A DNA stretch of 64,000 nucleotides, taken from NCBI RefSeq assembly GCF_040361335.1, contig NZ_APNM01000015.1, positions 1-64,000 on the forward strand. Direction: 5' to 3'. The first letter of the stretch is position 1. Each line of letters starts with the position of its first letter. A program made the translations under genes and the position numbers. Of the stretch, positions 55,101 through 63,077 are shown one piece after another. This DNA is from APNM01 sp040361335. Lineage in GTDB: Bacteria > Pseudomonadota > Gammaproteobacteria > Nevskiales > Salinisphaeraceae. The notes under the pieces are model-generated. The model searched no databases. It had not been told where the DNA came from and saw only the letters and a program-made list of their open reading frames with translations.

Positions 55101-56031
55101 CCTGCCCGACACCGGCATCGAGGCATGCGGCCTGACCGGCTGGCCCGACCGCGATCTCCCGGACGACGTCGAGCTGCGTCACGGCGGCGTGACCCTGCGC
55201 GCGGTGCCGGCGCTCGTCGACAAGGGCGACGCGGTGGATATCGAGCTCGTGGACGAGCCCGACAAGGCCCACCGGCTCCACCGCCTGGGCGTGATCCGGC
55301 TGCTGCGCCTGGATGCGCACAAACCCGCGCGCTTTCTGCGCCGCGAGCTGGACGGCCTCAAGCCCCTGGCCGCGCTCAAACCGCCCGAGGCACCGGCCAC
55401 GGCGCTCCCCGAGGCGGGTGTCCTGGCGGCGCTGGCGGCCGATGACGATCCGCCGTTGGTCGCCGACCTGATGCACGCCCTGATCGCGGCCCGGGTCGGG
55501 GACGACGCCCCGCGCACCCGGTCCGGCTTCGAGGCACTCGCGGCCGAGACGGGCAAGCATCTGGTCGCCGACGGCGTGGCCCTATGGGACACGCTGCGGC
55601 CGGCGCTGGAGACCTGGAAACGCCTGCGCAAGCGCCTATCCGGCAAGGTGCCGCTGGACTGGATGCCGGCGCTGGAGGACATCAACGACCAGCTCGACCA
55701 TCTCGTCCACCGCGGGTTCGTCAGTCACACGCCGCAACCGCGCCACCTGCGGCGTTATCTGGAGGCGATCGAGCAGCGCCTGGACAAGCTGGAGCAGGAC
55801 GGCAGCGCCCGCGACCGCGAACGCATGCAGCCGGTGGTCCGGTATTGGCAGGCCTACAAGGAGCGGGCCGGGCGCGCCGCCGACCGCGGAGAGCGCCCCG
55901 AGGCGCTGCTGGCCTTCCGCTGGCTGGTGGAGGAATATCGGGTCCAGGTCTTCGCCCAGCCCCTGGGTACCGCGGTGAAGGTCTCGCCCAAGCGTCTGGA
56001 TGCGGCCCTCGCCGAGTGCCGCGCCGGCTGA
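52111..56031 (+). CDS. hrpA: ATP-dependent RNA helicase HrpA
   Basis: 1306 residues, close to E. coli HrpA (about 1300). DEAH-box motifs: Walker A CGETGSGKTTQLPK (near 95), TQPRRLAARS, DEAHERSLN (near 192), TSATIDPERF, and the motif VI stretch QRAGRCGRVAPG. A helicase-associated domain and the long DUF3418 C-terminal part follow (LKPLAALKPPE, with HTPQPRHLRRYLEAIEQRLDKL near the end). HrpA is linked to mRNA processing and to rescue of collided ribosomes. The ATG at 52111 is preferred; an in-frame ATG at 52099 is possible. Confidence 0.94.
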   Translation: MTRSPTSDTTAADPLAEVRTRDRHRLAKRLAGARDAEARDKVEAAIAASAAETRARLAARPPIGLVEDLPVAAHADDIERAVRENQVVVVCGETGSGKTTQLPKILMRAGYGARGLIGHTQPRRLAARSVATRIAEEVGVPPGGLVGFRTRFDDRVSDATQVKLMTDGILLAETGRDRFLNRYEAIVIDEAHERSLNIDFLLGYLKRLLPKRPDLKVIITSATIDPERFAEFYGGAPVLNVEGRGYPVEVRYRPPEADGLEQPEAIERAVRELWREGPGDILVFLPGERDIRDTERHLSRALADAKVADPEILPLYARLSRGAQQRIFAPGSGRRVVLATNVAETSLTVPGIRYVIDTGLARISRYSTTAKVQRLPIEPVARASCDQRAGRCGRVAPGICIRLFDEADYAARPEFTDPEIRRTNLASVLLTMADLRLGDIAEFPFVDPPERRHVKDGKRLLEQLQAMDRDRITKLGRHLARLPLDPRIGRMLLAADGRGAVAAMRVLAAGLTVQDPRERPAEVRDEADAAHAGFTDARSDFVSLLRLWDAFAREKRARSGSALRKWCREHFLNFMRLREWEDVVRQLRRVGDEIGLPNDRPAGPLAETDYEALHRALLTGLLDHVGFHEDRGEYLGARGRRFRIFPGSGLAKRSPKWLVAAELIETSRLFAHTVATVDPGWIEAEGAHLLKREHYDPHWEKRRGGVAARERVKLFGLTLSDGRRVDYGRIDPAGAREIFIREGLVGFGLTDPRGRPPPFLARNRDTVAEIEAREDRFRRRDLLVDEETQARFYDERLPADVRDRRTLRDWIRDNGDDALRFDEATLLRHAGIELPEEAYPETLRVGDTAVELVYRFRPGEPDDGVTARLPLPALNQLSPERAEWLVPGLLEEKVQEYLKALPKSLRRSLVPVPDNARAAAARMAFAEGRFEDALREAVHAETGVAIPADAWRDVRPSTHLRMRFEVVGDDGDTLTAGRDLERLRRKYGARAREAVRSLPDTGIEACGLTGWPDRDLPDDVELRHGGVTLRAVPALVDKGDAVDIELVDEPDKAHRLHRLGVIRLLRLDAHKPARFLRRELDGLKPLAALKPPEAPATALPEAGVLAALAADDDPPLVADLMHALIAARVGDDAPRTRSGFEALAAETGKHLVADGVALWDTLRPALETWKRLRKRLSGKVPLDWMPALEDINDQLDHLVHRGFVSHTPQPRHLRRYLEAIEQRLDKLEQDGSARDRERMQPVVRYWQAYKERAGRAADRGERPEALLAFRWLVEEYRVQVFAQPLGTAVKVSPKRLDAALAECRAG

Positions 56032-56032
56032 T

Positions 56033-56059
56033 TGTCACGAACGGCGGGCCTGTCCCGTC
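56033..56059 (+). promoter_or_regulatory. ECF41-type promoter
   Basis: TGTCACG (56033-56039), exactly 16 bases, then CGTC (56056-56059). As I recall it, the ECF41 target promoter is TGTCACA-N16-CGTC, so this site matches in spacing and all but one base. It lies 59 bases before the AhpD-like gene and just after the hrpA stop. Confidence 0.7.
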
Positions 56060-56117
56060 CTTTCTCCGGAACCGCGGCGGCGGGCGCCGCGGCGATACGC
56101 CGAAACCGGAGACGCAC

Positions 56118-56645
56118 ATGGACAAGCAAGCGGCACATCGCGAGATCGAGGCCTTCGAGACGCGTTACGGCTACGACGGGAGCTATATGCACGAGTTGCT
56201 GGAGGCCTCGCCCGAGGGCTACGACCGTTTCAGGGCCTTCCGGCCCATGGCACTACACCGCGAGTCGGCGCCCACCGAGGCGTTCTATCTGGCGAAGCTC
56301 GCGGCCATGCGGCACGAGGATTGCGCCGGCTGCCTGCAACTCACCGTGCGCCAGGCGCTGGAGGCCGGCGTCGATGCGGCGGTCGTGCGGGCCGCCCTCG
56401 ACGGCGGCGGCGGCCTGGAACCGGGCCTGGCCGACGTCTACCTTTTCGCCGTCGACGTGGCCGCCAATCGCCCCCGGGACGCGGCGCGCGACGCGCGGCT
56501 GCGGGAGACGCTGGGGGAGACCGCGATCGCCGAGCTGGCCCTGGCCATCGCCGGCGCCCGGGTCTTCCCCACGATCAAGCGCGCACTCGGCCACGGCGGC
56601 GACGGTTGCGCCCTGGTGACGATGGATCTCGCGGCCCGGCCATGA
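56118..56645 (+). CDS. Carboxymuconolactone decarboxylase / AhpD-like protein
   Basis: 175 residues, all-helical. The AhpD-like active site is MRHEDCAGCLQLTV (near 71-84) with a CxxC pair and a preceding Glu and His, which points to a peroxide- or thiol-related activity rather than lactone decarboxylation. Proteins of this COE group are the usual neighbours and targets of ECF41 sigma factors. The next gene overlaps its stop as ATGA. An ECF41-like promoter precedes it, so sigma factor and target would be expressed together. Confidence 0.85.
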   Translation: MDKQAAHREIEAFETRYGYDGSYMHELLEASPEGYDRFRAFRPMALHRESAPTEAFYLAKLAAMRHEDCAGCLQLTVRQALEAGVDAAVVRAALDGGGGLEPGLADVYLFAVDVAANRPRDAARDARLRETLGETAIAELALAIAGARVFPTIKRALGHGGDGCALVTMDLAARP

Positions 56646-57511
56646 GTCCGGTCAGGGACGATATCGGCCTGTTCGACCGCCACCGGGGCGCGATGTTCGG
56701 GTTGGCCTATCGGATGCTCGGCGACGCCGCGGAGGCCGAGGACATGGTCCAGGAGGCCTATCTGCGGTGGGCCGGGCAGGGGCGGCCGACGCCGGCCTCG
56801 CCGGGTGCCTATTTCAGCACCGTGGTGACCCGGCTGTGCCTGGATCACCTGCGTTCGGCCCGGCTGCGTCGCACCGACTACGTGGGCCCCTGGCTGCCGG
56901 AGCCGCTCCCGGCGGACGAAGAGACCGATCCGGTGGAACGCGCCGACGACCTGTCCGTGGCCTTCCTGCTGCTCCTGGAGCGCCTGTCGCCGCCGGAACG
57001 CGCCGTGTTCCTGCTGCGCCAGGCCTTCGAACTCGACTACGCGGACATCGCCGCCGCCGTGGACCGCAGCGAGGCGCATTGCCGGAAGCTGTTCAGCCGG
57101 GCCCGCCGCAGCCTGGCGCGGGAAACGCCGCGCCACCGCCCGACGCCCGCCGAGCACGCCGAGCTGCTGGCGCGCTTCGCCGCCGCCTACCGGGACGGCG
57201 ACATGGACGGCCTGCTCGCGGTGCTGGCCCCGGACAGCACCCTGGTCGCGGACAGCGGCGGCAAGGTGCCCGCCGCGCGTCGTCCCATCCATTCCGCCGA
57301 ACGGGTCGCCCGGTTCCTGACACGCATCCGTCCGATCTCCTTCCGGCGGGCGCAGGCCGAATTCGTGACCCTGAACGGCGAACCGGGCCTGGCGCTGTTC
57401 GAGAACGGCCGCGCGCGCTCGGCCATTGCCATCGAAATCGAGGCCGGCCGCATCCGCGGCATATTCATCCAGCGCAATCCGGATAAACTGCGGCGTATCG
57501 TCCGGCCGTGA
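56642..57511 (+). CDS. ECF41-type RNA polymerase sigma factor (SigJ-like) with C-terminal SnoaL-like domain
   Basis: 289 residues. Region 2 is GLAYRMLGDAAEAEDMVQEAYLRW (near 20-43); region 4 is SPPERAVFLLRQAFELDYADIAAAVDRSEAHCRKLFSRAR (near 115-155). The ECF41 marks are present: WLPEPL in the linker (near 82), an SGGK variant of the DGGGR motif (near 206) and NPDKL at the C-terminus. In this group the SnoaL-like C-terminal domain both activates and restrains the sigma factor in place of a separate anti-sigma protein. Start overlaps the AhpD-like stop (ATGA). Confidence 0.9.
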   Translation: MSPVRDDIGLFDRHRGAMFGLAYRMLGDAAEAEDMVQEAYLRWAGQGRPTPASPGAYFSTVVTRLCLDHLRSARLRRTDYVGPWLPEPLPADEETDPVERADDLSVAFLLLLERLSPPERAVFLLRQAFELDYADIAAAVDRSEAHCRKLFSRARRSLARETPRHRPTPAEHAELLARFAAAYRDGDMDGLLAVLAPDSTLVADSGGKVPAARRPIHSAERVARFLTRIRPISFRRAQAEFVTLNGEPGLALFENGRARSAIAIEIEAGRIRGIFIQRNPDKLRRIVRP

Positions 57512-57608
57512 TCCACGCCGGTCGCATGACATGCGTGCGACGGACCGGCAGAATGGGAAAGATATCTATCCGGATGATGCGGTCCGGGACAACAGGGAGT
57601 GGTCAGGC

Positions 57609-58154
57609 ATGGCGGGATTCGGATGGCCGCGGGCGGCGGAAGCGACCGGCAAGCGGGTCGCCTTGTTCGGGGTATTGTTCGCGGCCTCCCAGATCACGAT
57701 CCTGAGCATCCTGCACGCGGGGCGGGCCGAGCATGCCCTGATCGCGCTGCAACTTACGTTCGATGCGCATGCCTTCGCCTCGATCCTCACGCTGCTGGAC
57801 GCGGCGCAGCAGCGGGCGCTGCTGCAGCACTTCTGGCTCGATTTCCTGCATCCCCTCTGGTACGGGCTGTTCGCCTTCCACGCCACGGCGCTACTGCTGC
57901 GTCGTCTCGGGGCCGCCGCGCGCTGGCGCTGGGTGCCGTACCTGGCCCTGGCGATGGCGGGGCTGGACCTCATGGAGAATCTGGTCCACCTGCCGCTGAT
58001 CGCCGGCTGGATCGCGCCCACGACGCTGCCGGTCGCCTTCGCCGCGACCTGCGCCAGCCTCAAGTGGGCGCTGGCGGGTTTGCTGACGCTGATCGGCTGT
58101 ATCTCGTGTCTGCGGCTGGTTGGCTACGAAAGAACGCAGCGGTTCAGGCGGTAG
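57609..58154 (+). CDS. Predicted inner-membrane protein
   Basis: I do not recognise the family. 181 residues with four to five membrane segments: VALFGVLFAASQITILSIL, a weaker AFASILTLL, LWYGLFAFHATALLL, YLALAMAGLDLMENLV and FAATCASLKWALAGLLTLIGCI. Charged and aromatic residues between segments include HFWLDFLHPLW. I chose the ATG at 57609 after GGGAGTGGTCAGG; the frame is open further upstream but the extra sequence is hydrophilic and unlike a membrane protein. It could belong with the ECF41 genes (97 bases upstream) or stand alone. Confidence 0.6.
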   Translation: MAGFGWPRAAEATGKRVALFGVLFAASQITILSILHAGRAEHALIALQLTFDAHAFASILTLLDAAQQRALLQHFWLDFLHPLWYGLFAFHATALLLRRLGAAARWRWVPYLALAMAGLDLMENLVHLPLIAGWIAPTTLPVAFAATCASLKWALAGLLTLIGCISCLRLVGYERTQRFRR

Positions 58155-58183
58155 ACCCTGGTACGCGGCAAAAGGAATTGCCA

Positions 58184-58420
58184 TTGAAAACGACACGATA
58201 TTTCGACACGACTCGCCGGCGACCGGATCGCGTGAATATCCGGGACGAGTGGATCGAACGTGCTGTCTGTCATCCCGAGCACGAGCAAATCCAGACAGAT
58301 GGTCGTATCCGCCGCTGGATACGCATCCCGGAAATGGGGAACCGCCATCTCAGGGTTATACTGCTGGCTGACGGCGAAACCGTGCACAATGCCTTTTTTG
58401 ACCGCGGATTCCAGCCATGA
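58184..58420 (+). CDS. DUF4258-like small protein (putative toxin of a pair)
   Basis: 78 residues: a YFDTTRRRPDRVNIRDEWIERAV start, then QTDGRIRRWIRIPE and a C-terminal LRVILLADGETVHNAFFDRGF. This pattern occurs in small proteins encoded directly before DUF2283 proteins and resembles DUF4258. It starts with TTG at 58184, supported by AAAGGAA at the right distance. The stop overlaps the DUF2283 start (ATGA). The pair has toxin-antitoxin layout, but no activity is known to me. Confidence 0.65.
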   Translation: MKTTRYFDTTRRRPDRVNIRDEWIERAVCHPEHEQIQTDGRIRRWIRIPEMGNRHLRVILLADGETVHNAFFDRGFQP

Positions 58421-58614
58421 AAGTGAAGTACTTCGCCGATACCGATACGTTGTATATCGAATTCCGTGAGGAAGGCATCACCGGCTCCAGAGAGCTGGAT
58501 GAGAACACATTGCTGGATGTCGATGCGGAAGGGAATGTCTGCGCAATCACTTTCGAACACGCCAGCGAGCGCACCGATGTAAAGCATCTCACGGTGGAGG
58601 GCATCGCGGCCTGA
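58417..58614 (+). CDS. DUF2283 protein (putative antitoxin of a pair)
   Basis: 65 residues of the DUF2283 family: VKYFADTDTLYIEFREEG, followed by DENTLLDVDAEGNVCAITFEHAS. Small acidic beta-rich proteins of this kind often follow a toxin-like partner. Start ATG overlaps the preceding stop. Neither gene contains a DNA-binding motif I can see. Confidence 0.75.
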   Translation: MKVKYFADTDTLYIEFREEGITGSRELDENTLLDVDAEGNVCAITFEHASERTDVKHLTVEGIAA

Positions 58615-58709
58615 TATTTTTTGAGGCCTGCGAATGTTCGCCGGCTGTCTGTCAAGCGGATCGCCGAACGACAAGATCGCGGGGGCATGCGCGTGTCGAC
58701 AGTCGGGGT

Positions 58710-59201
58710 ATGGGTATGGGATCGGCGGACAATCTGCTCTTCGGGCTGACCCTGGCCACCACCCTGGGGACGGGGCTGATGGCGGGGCTGTTCTTCACCT
58801 TCTCGGTCACGGTGATGGCGGCGCTGTCGCGGCTGCCGGTGGCTGAGGGCGTGCGCGCGATGCAATCGATCAATCTCGTGATCGTGAACCCGTTATTCCT
58901 GACGGTGTTCTTCGGCACCGCCGCCGGCTGTGCGGCGCTGTCGGTGGCGGCCGTCTGGCGCTGGCACTGGCCGGATTCGATCTATCCGCTCGCCGGCGGG
59001 CTGCTTTACCTGGCGGGCAACCTCGCGGTCACGGTGCTGCGCAGCGTGCCCATGAACAACCGCCTGGCGGCGGTCGACGGCAACGACGTGGAGACCGCCT
59101 GGGTCTGGCGCCACTACCTGTCGCGCTGGACGGCCTGGAACCACGTGCGCACGGTCACCGGGTTGCTCGCGACCATGTTCCTGAGCCTGGGCCTGCGCTG
59201 A
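58710..59201 (+). CDS. DUF1772 (anthrone oxygenase-like) membrane protein
   Basis: 163 residues with four membrane segments. It has the family signs: GTGLMAGLFFTFSVTVMAAL near 19, MQSINLVIVNPLF near 53, VTVLRSVPMNNRLAAVD near 107 (with the conserved Asn pair), and WRHYLSRWTAWNHVRTVTGLLA near the end. DUF1772 includes anthrone oxygenase-like proteins, but most bacterial members have no assigned reaction. The start at 58710 is the first ATG; a second ATG two codons later is equally possible. Confidence 0.78.
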   Translation: MGMGSADNLLFGLTLATTLGTGLMAGLFFTFSVTVMAALSRLPVAEGVRAMQSINLVIVNPLFLTVFFGTAAGCAALSVAAVWRWHWPDSIYPLAGGLLYLAGNLAVTVLRSVPMNNRLAAVDGNDVETAWVWRHYLSRWTAWNHVRTVTGLLATMFLSLGLR

Positions 59202-59238
59202 CCGCGTACTGAATCCGACACACGGAGGTGAGCACGAC

Positions 59239-59670
59239 ATGAACGACACGGCAAGGGACACCACGGCGACCATCATTCCCACGCTGCGGTATCGGGACGC
59301 GCCGGCCGCCGTCGACTGGTTGTCGCAAGCATTCGGCTTCGAGCCGCGCCTGGTGGTGCCGGACGGAGAGGGCGGCATCGCCCACGCCCAACTGGTATTC
59401 GGCAACGGCATGGTCATGCTCGGCTCGGCCCGCGACGACGATTTCGGCCGTCTGCAGGCGCCGTTGGCCGATCCGGCGGGCCCCGTCTCCCAGAGTCCCT
59501 ACGTCATCGTCGCGGACGTGGACGGGCATCATGACCGCGCCGTGGCGGCCGGCGCCGAGATCGTGTCGCCACCGGCGGACCAGGATTACGGCGGGCGTCT
59601 GTATTCCTGCCGGGACCCGGAAGGAAACCTTTGGCACTTCGGATGCTACGACCCCTGGGAGACCGCCTAG
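59239..59670 (+). CDS. VOC-family (glyoxalase/PhnB-like) protein
   Basis: 143 residues in one VOC unit: TIIPTLRYRDAPAAVDWLSQAFGFEPRLVVP, HAQLVFGNGMVMLGSA (with a metal-type His), VADVDGHHDRAVAAGAEIVSPPADQDYGGRLYSCRDPEGNLWHFG (His and Glu near 125-132). It is probably a homodimer; substrate unknown. The gene starts after GGAGGTGAGCACGAC. It may be co-transcribed with the DUF1772 gene 37 bases upstream. Confidence 0.88.
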   Translation: MNDTARDTTATIIPTLRYRDAPAAVDWLSQAFGFEPRLVVPDGEGGIAHAQLVFGNGMVMLGSARDDDFGRLQAPLADPAGPVSQSPYVIVADVDGHHDRAVAAGAEIVSPPADQDYGGRLYSCRDPEGNLWHFGCYDPWETA

Positions 59671-59725
59671 CGTCGGGTTTCGCGGGCTAGCTCGCCGTTC
59701 GCCCGGTCCCTGTCGCGACAGGCTA

Positions 59726-60739
59726 TTAGTCGGCGTTCGTCCGGATGCCGGGCACGCCCCGTCGGATCGCCCGCGAATAATCGTCCCCGTCCCCGGCTCG
59801 TCGGGCGCGTTCCGAGATGTAGCCGCGTTCACGCAGCGTGGCGTAGTCGTAGCCGGGTGTCAGGGTGCCCTGGTCGTGGGCGTATTCCGCGAGATGGCCG
59901 GACAGCAGCACGCGATAGTCCAGCGGCAGGCCGGGGGACAGGCCCCGCGCCAGGTTGAAGGCGACGGTGGTGCAGTTGCTGGTCAGGGTGTTGTAGAAGC
60001 GCGGCCGCCGCACCAGCGCCGACGCTTCCTCCAGAAAGGCCAGGAACAGGGCGCGTATCGCCGGCCGCGACAGGTTCAGCCGATAGAGATGGGTCCGCTC
60101 CTGCCGCACATTGGTGCGCAAGTACACGATGTCACGCTCGTCGGCGGCCACCAGGACCTGCTCGAAGCGCCGGAAGAAACCGCCCACCGGGGTGTACAGC
60201 TCGCCGCGTTCGCGGCGGATCTCCAGGGAGAAGGTCAGGTAGCGCCCGTCCTCGAAACCGAAGGACACCAGCGTGTGCGCGATATGCGGCCCGGTCCAGT
60301 AGCTCAGGATCAGATCGATCGAGCGCAGGGCCGACAGATCGTATTCGCGGGTCTCCCAGTGGCTATCGTAGTCCGTGCGGCTGCGCCACCGGAAATTCCG
60401 CACGTTGTGCAGCACCACGCGGTCGTCCTCGACGTGCGGCCGCGGCAGGCGGGCGACGTCGTCGGCCCACTCGCGGTCGTGCGAGGGACGCAGGCCCGCC
60501 CACCAGAGCAGGAGCGCGGCCGAGGCCACGGCGAAGGCGATCAGACCGGGACGCAGGCCGGGATGCCAGAGACCGGCGATGCCGGCGAGCGCGGCCAGCA
60601 GCCAGGCGGCGACGGGCAGGGTCCGTGCCGGCGGCGGCCAGGGCAGGGCGTACCACAGCGCCAGGGCGCCCCAGCCGGTCCAGGACAGCGCCAGGAGCGT
60701 CAGCACCGCGTTCAGCGGGAGAGTCTGCCAGGAAAGCAC
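59726..60739 (-). CDS. DUF4105 membrane/periplasmic protein
   Basis: 337 residues with three N-terminal membrane segments in the first 85 residues (ALWYALPWP region), followed by a soluble DUF4105 domain. Key stretches are VVLHNVRNFRWRSRTDYDSHWETREYDLSAL, AHTLVSFGFEDGRYLTFSLEIRRERGELY and FYNTLTSNCTTVAFNLA (Asn-Cys-Thr, the family's cysteine-containing motif). The fold has been likened to cysteine hydrolases, but no reaction is known to me. GTG start. It lies 52 bases after the DUF1631 gene in the same direction and may be its partner. Confidence 0.8.
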   Translation of the reverse strand: MLSWQTLPLNAVLTLLALSWTGWGALALWYALPWPPPARTLPVAAWLLAALAGIAGLWHPGLRPGLIAFAVASAALLLWWAGLRPSHDREWADDVARLPRPHVEDDRVVLHNVRNFRWRSRTDYDSHWETREYDLSALRSIDLILSYWTGPHIAHTLVSFGFEDGRYLTFSLEIRRERGELYTPVGGFFRRFEQVLVAADERDIVYLRTNVRQERTHLYRLNLSRPAIRALFLAFLEEASALVRRPRFYNTLTSNCTTVAFNLARGLSPGLPLDYRVLLSGHLAEYAHDQGTLTPGYDYATLRERGYISERARRAGDGDDYSRAIRRGVPGIRTNAD

Positions 60740-60791
60740 GAACCGGACGGCGCGGGAGGTCGGTCGATACGCGGGCGGCTAGGGCGTGGGC

Positions 60792-63077
60792 TTAATGCCC
60801 CAGGCGGGCGGACTGGGCCGCGATGATGCGTCCCAGCCGGTTGTCGAATCCCGGGATGTCATGGACCGGCTTGGAAGCGCCGGATTGCAGGTCGCGTGCG
60901 AGGGCGAGGGCGTCGCGCGCCAGCACGGTCTCGCCGCGGCGGTTGCCGAAGACCACCTGCGAGCCGTCGCGGTCGTATTCGATCACCTTCAACCAGCGTG
61001 TGCCGCCGTCCTCGCCCAGGCTCACGCGGAACCAGCTCGTCGGCCGGCAGACATCTTCCAGGAAATCCTGGACGTCCGGCGTGAGCTCGGAGAGCGTCCC
61101 CTCGGGCGCGCCGCGGGCGGACGACTCGGCCTCGGTCTCGGGGGGCACCCCGGAACCCGGCGCGGGCTGCTCGGCGGTGTCCGCGGCATCGTCGTTGCCG
61201 GCCTCGGCCCATTCCTCGCTGAGGTGGAAATTGCGGTCGTTGGCGGCATCCTCAGGGCGCGTCTCCGTGGCCCATTCCAGGCCCTGGAGCAGGCCGCGGC
61301 GCAGGCGCTCGGCGCGCGACAGGGGCAGGCGGATCTCGCGCAGGCAGCGGTCGGCCAATTCCTTGACCGCGTCGACCTGGTCGCGGCGTTCCTGCAGCGA
61401 GGTGTCGGCGGGCACCGGCTGCAGTGCGTCGACGATGCGGCGAAGGTCGCGCAGTCCCTCCAGGTAGTCACGGCTGTCCGCGCCGTGACGCAGTTCGCGC
61501 AGGCAGACCGAGGGACCCCAGGCCTGGCGCAGGAAGGGCTTGGCCGCCTCCGGCAGGTACTTGTCCTGGATCTGCTGGCGCAGCTCCAGGATCGCCCGCC
61601 GGCGGATGCGGGCGACGGTCTTCTTGCGATCCAACTCGCGGGTACGGCGGTCGCGGATGATCTTGATCTGCTCGTTGATCAGGTCGATGACGGTCGGATC
61701 CTCCTCGAACTCCGCCACGAACTGCTCCACCAGGTCCAACAGCTCGGCGTAGAGGGGGTCGTTCTCGTCGTCCATGTACGCGCCCAGGATCGCCAGCTCG
61801 TTGACCAGTTGGCGGGCGGGATGGTCGGCCTCGTCGAAGAAGCTCTCGTCGAGCAGCGCCGACTTGAACACCGGCGCCCGTACCCGCGACAGCAGCCGTC
61901 GCCCGGGCGGGGGCAGGGTATCGTCCGAGAGCAGGTCCGCGAACACCCGCGCCACGCGCGCGAGATGCCGGCGCTGGCCACCCGCGCCACCACCGGAGCC
62001 GCCTTGTCCCCGGCCGCGGGCCGCGTCGCCGCCTCCCAGGGCCTCGAACAGGGCGCCCAGCAGCCGGCGGCTGTCCACCGACTCGCCGGCCGCCCCCTCG
62101 GTGAGCGCGTCCAGGGCGTCGAAGACCCGGTCGGCATGGTCGCCGCCGGCGCCCGTGCCCGCGTTGCCGGCCGTGCCCCCGGCGCTCCCGCCGGACATGC
62201 CGCCGGCGCCGGGCGCCCCGGCGGCGCCACCGGCGGGACCATAACCGCCGGCCCGGGCGCCGTCATCGCCCTGGATTTCCGCCAGCCGTTCCAGCCAGCG
62301 CGCCACCGTCATGCTCGGTGTGCGGCCGTGGCGGTAATGCTGGGACGCCTGTCCGGGCGGCGGCTCGGCCGGTTCCGGCCGGGCCGGGTCGGCGGGTTTG
62401 CGTCGCCGCTTGGGGCGGGGCGTACGCGGCTCGAAACCGAAATCGGTGAGGGCCTGGCCCACCGGTTCGTAGATTTCCAGCAGCCGCGCGACCACGAAGC
62501 GGTCGAACAGCTTGTAGACCAGCAGCTTGACCTCGATGTCGAGGTCCGTGGCCGACATCGCGTAGTGGAAGGCGCCGTTCAGGGTGCGCGGCGAGAACGC
62601 CCACTTGTGGATGTGCACGCCCGGCCTGGCCGCGAGCTGCTCGAGGCCGTCCTCCAGCCAGGCGATATGGTCGCGGTAGCGCTGGGCGGCCTTGTTCACC
62701 ATGTTGGTGACCGCGATCTCTTCCTCGACCACGTCCTGTGGCATGAGGCTGAAATCGTCGCTGTCCTCGCGCGGGGCGGCGTCGGGCAGCGTGCCGTCGT
62801 ACACGCCCTGGCTCATGGCGCGGGTGAAGGCATCGTAGATGCGGGGCCGCTCGATGCGCAGGATGCGCATGGCGTCGAAGTGCAGGGTACGCTCGTTGTT
62901 GCTTTCGGCCTTGTCGGCCATGTCGAACAGGGCGTCGTCCGCCCCCTCGAACATCTCGTCGAGGATCGAGCGCAGGCCGTCGAAGCCGATCTTGCGGATG
63001 CGCTCCGCGAGGTCCGACGCCTCGGTGTCGCGGTGGGTGTCGATACCCACCACCTTGCGCTGCTTCTCGTCGCTCAT
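60792..63077 (-). CDS. DUF1631 domain protein
   Basis: 761 residues, cytoplasmic. It begins with a helical region (LAERIRKIGFDGLRSILDEMF), then DDFSLMPQDVVEEEIAVTNMVNKAAQRYRD, RPGVHIHKWAFSPRTLNGAFHYAMSATDLDIEVKLLVYKLFDRFVV, a Gly/Ala-rich linker at about 270-360, and after it LLSRVRAPVFKSALLDESFFDEADHPARQLVNELAILG, the DUF1631 core. The last 120 residues (WFRVSLGEDGGTRWLKVIEYDRDGSQVVFGNRRGETVLA) look like a PilZ-type small barrel. I infer a link to c-di-GMP signalling, not proven. GGGAGGGAGTAG precedes the ATG. Confidence 0.82.
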   Translation of the reverse strand: MSDEKQRKVVGIDTHRDTEASDLAERIRKIGFDGLRSILDEMFEGADDALFDMADKAESNNERTLHFDAMRILRIERPRIYDAFTRAMSQGVYDGTLPDAAPREDSDDFSLMPQDVVEEEIAVTNMVNKAAQRYRDHIAWLEDGLEQLAARPGVHIHKWAFSPRTLNGAFHYAMSATDLDIEVKLLVYKLFDRFVVARLLEIYEPVGQALTDFGFEPRTPRPKRRRKPADPARPEPAEPPPGQASQHYRHGRTPSMTVARWLERLAEIQGDDGARAGGYGPAGGAAGAPGAGGMSGGSAGGTAGNAGTGAGGDHADRVFDALDALTEGAAGESVDSRRLLGALFEALGGGDAARGRGQGGSGGGAGGQRRHLARVARVFADLLSDDTLPPPGRRLLSRVRAPVFKSALLDESFFDEADHPARQLVNELAILGAYMDDENDPLYAELLDLVEQFVAEFEEDPTVIDLINEQIKIIRDRRTRELDRKKTVARIRRRAILELRQQIQDKYLPEAAKPFLRQAWGPSVCLRELRHGADSRDYLEGLRDLRRIVDALQPVPADTSLQERRDQVDAVKELADRCLREIRLPLSRAERLRRGLLQGLEWATETRPEDAANDRNFHLSEEWAEAGNDDAADTAEQPAPGSGVPPETEAESSARGAPEGTLSELTPDVQDFLEDVCRPTSWFRVSLGEDGGTRWLKVIEYDRDGSQVVFGNRRGETVLARDALALARDLQSGASKPVHDIPGFDNRLGRIIAAQSARLGH

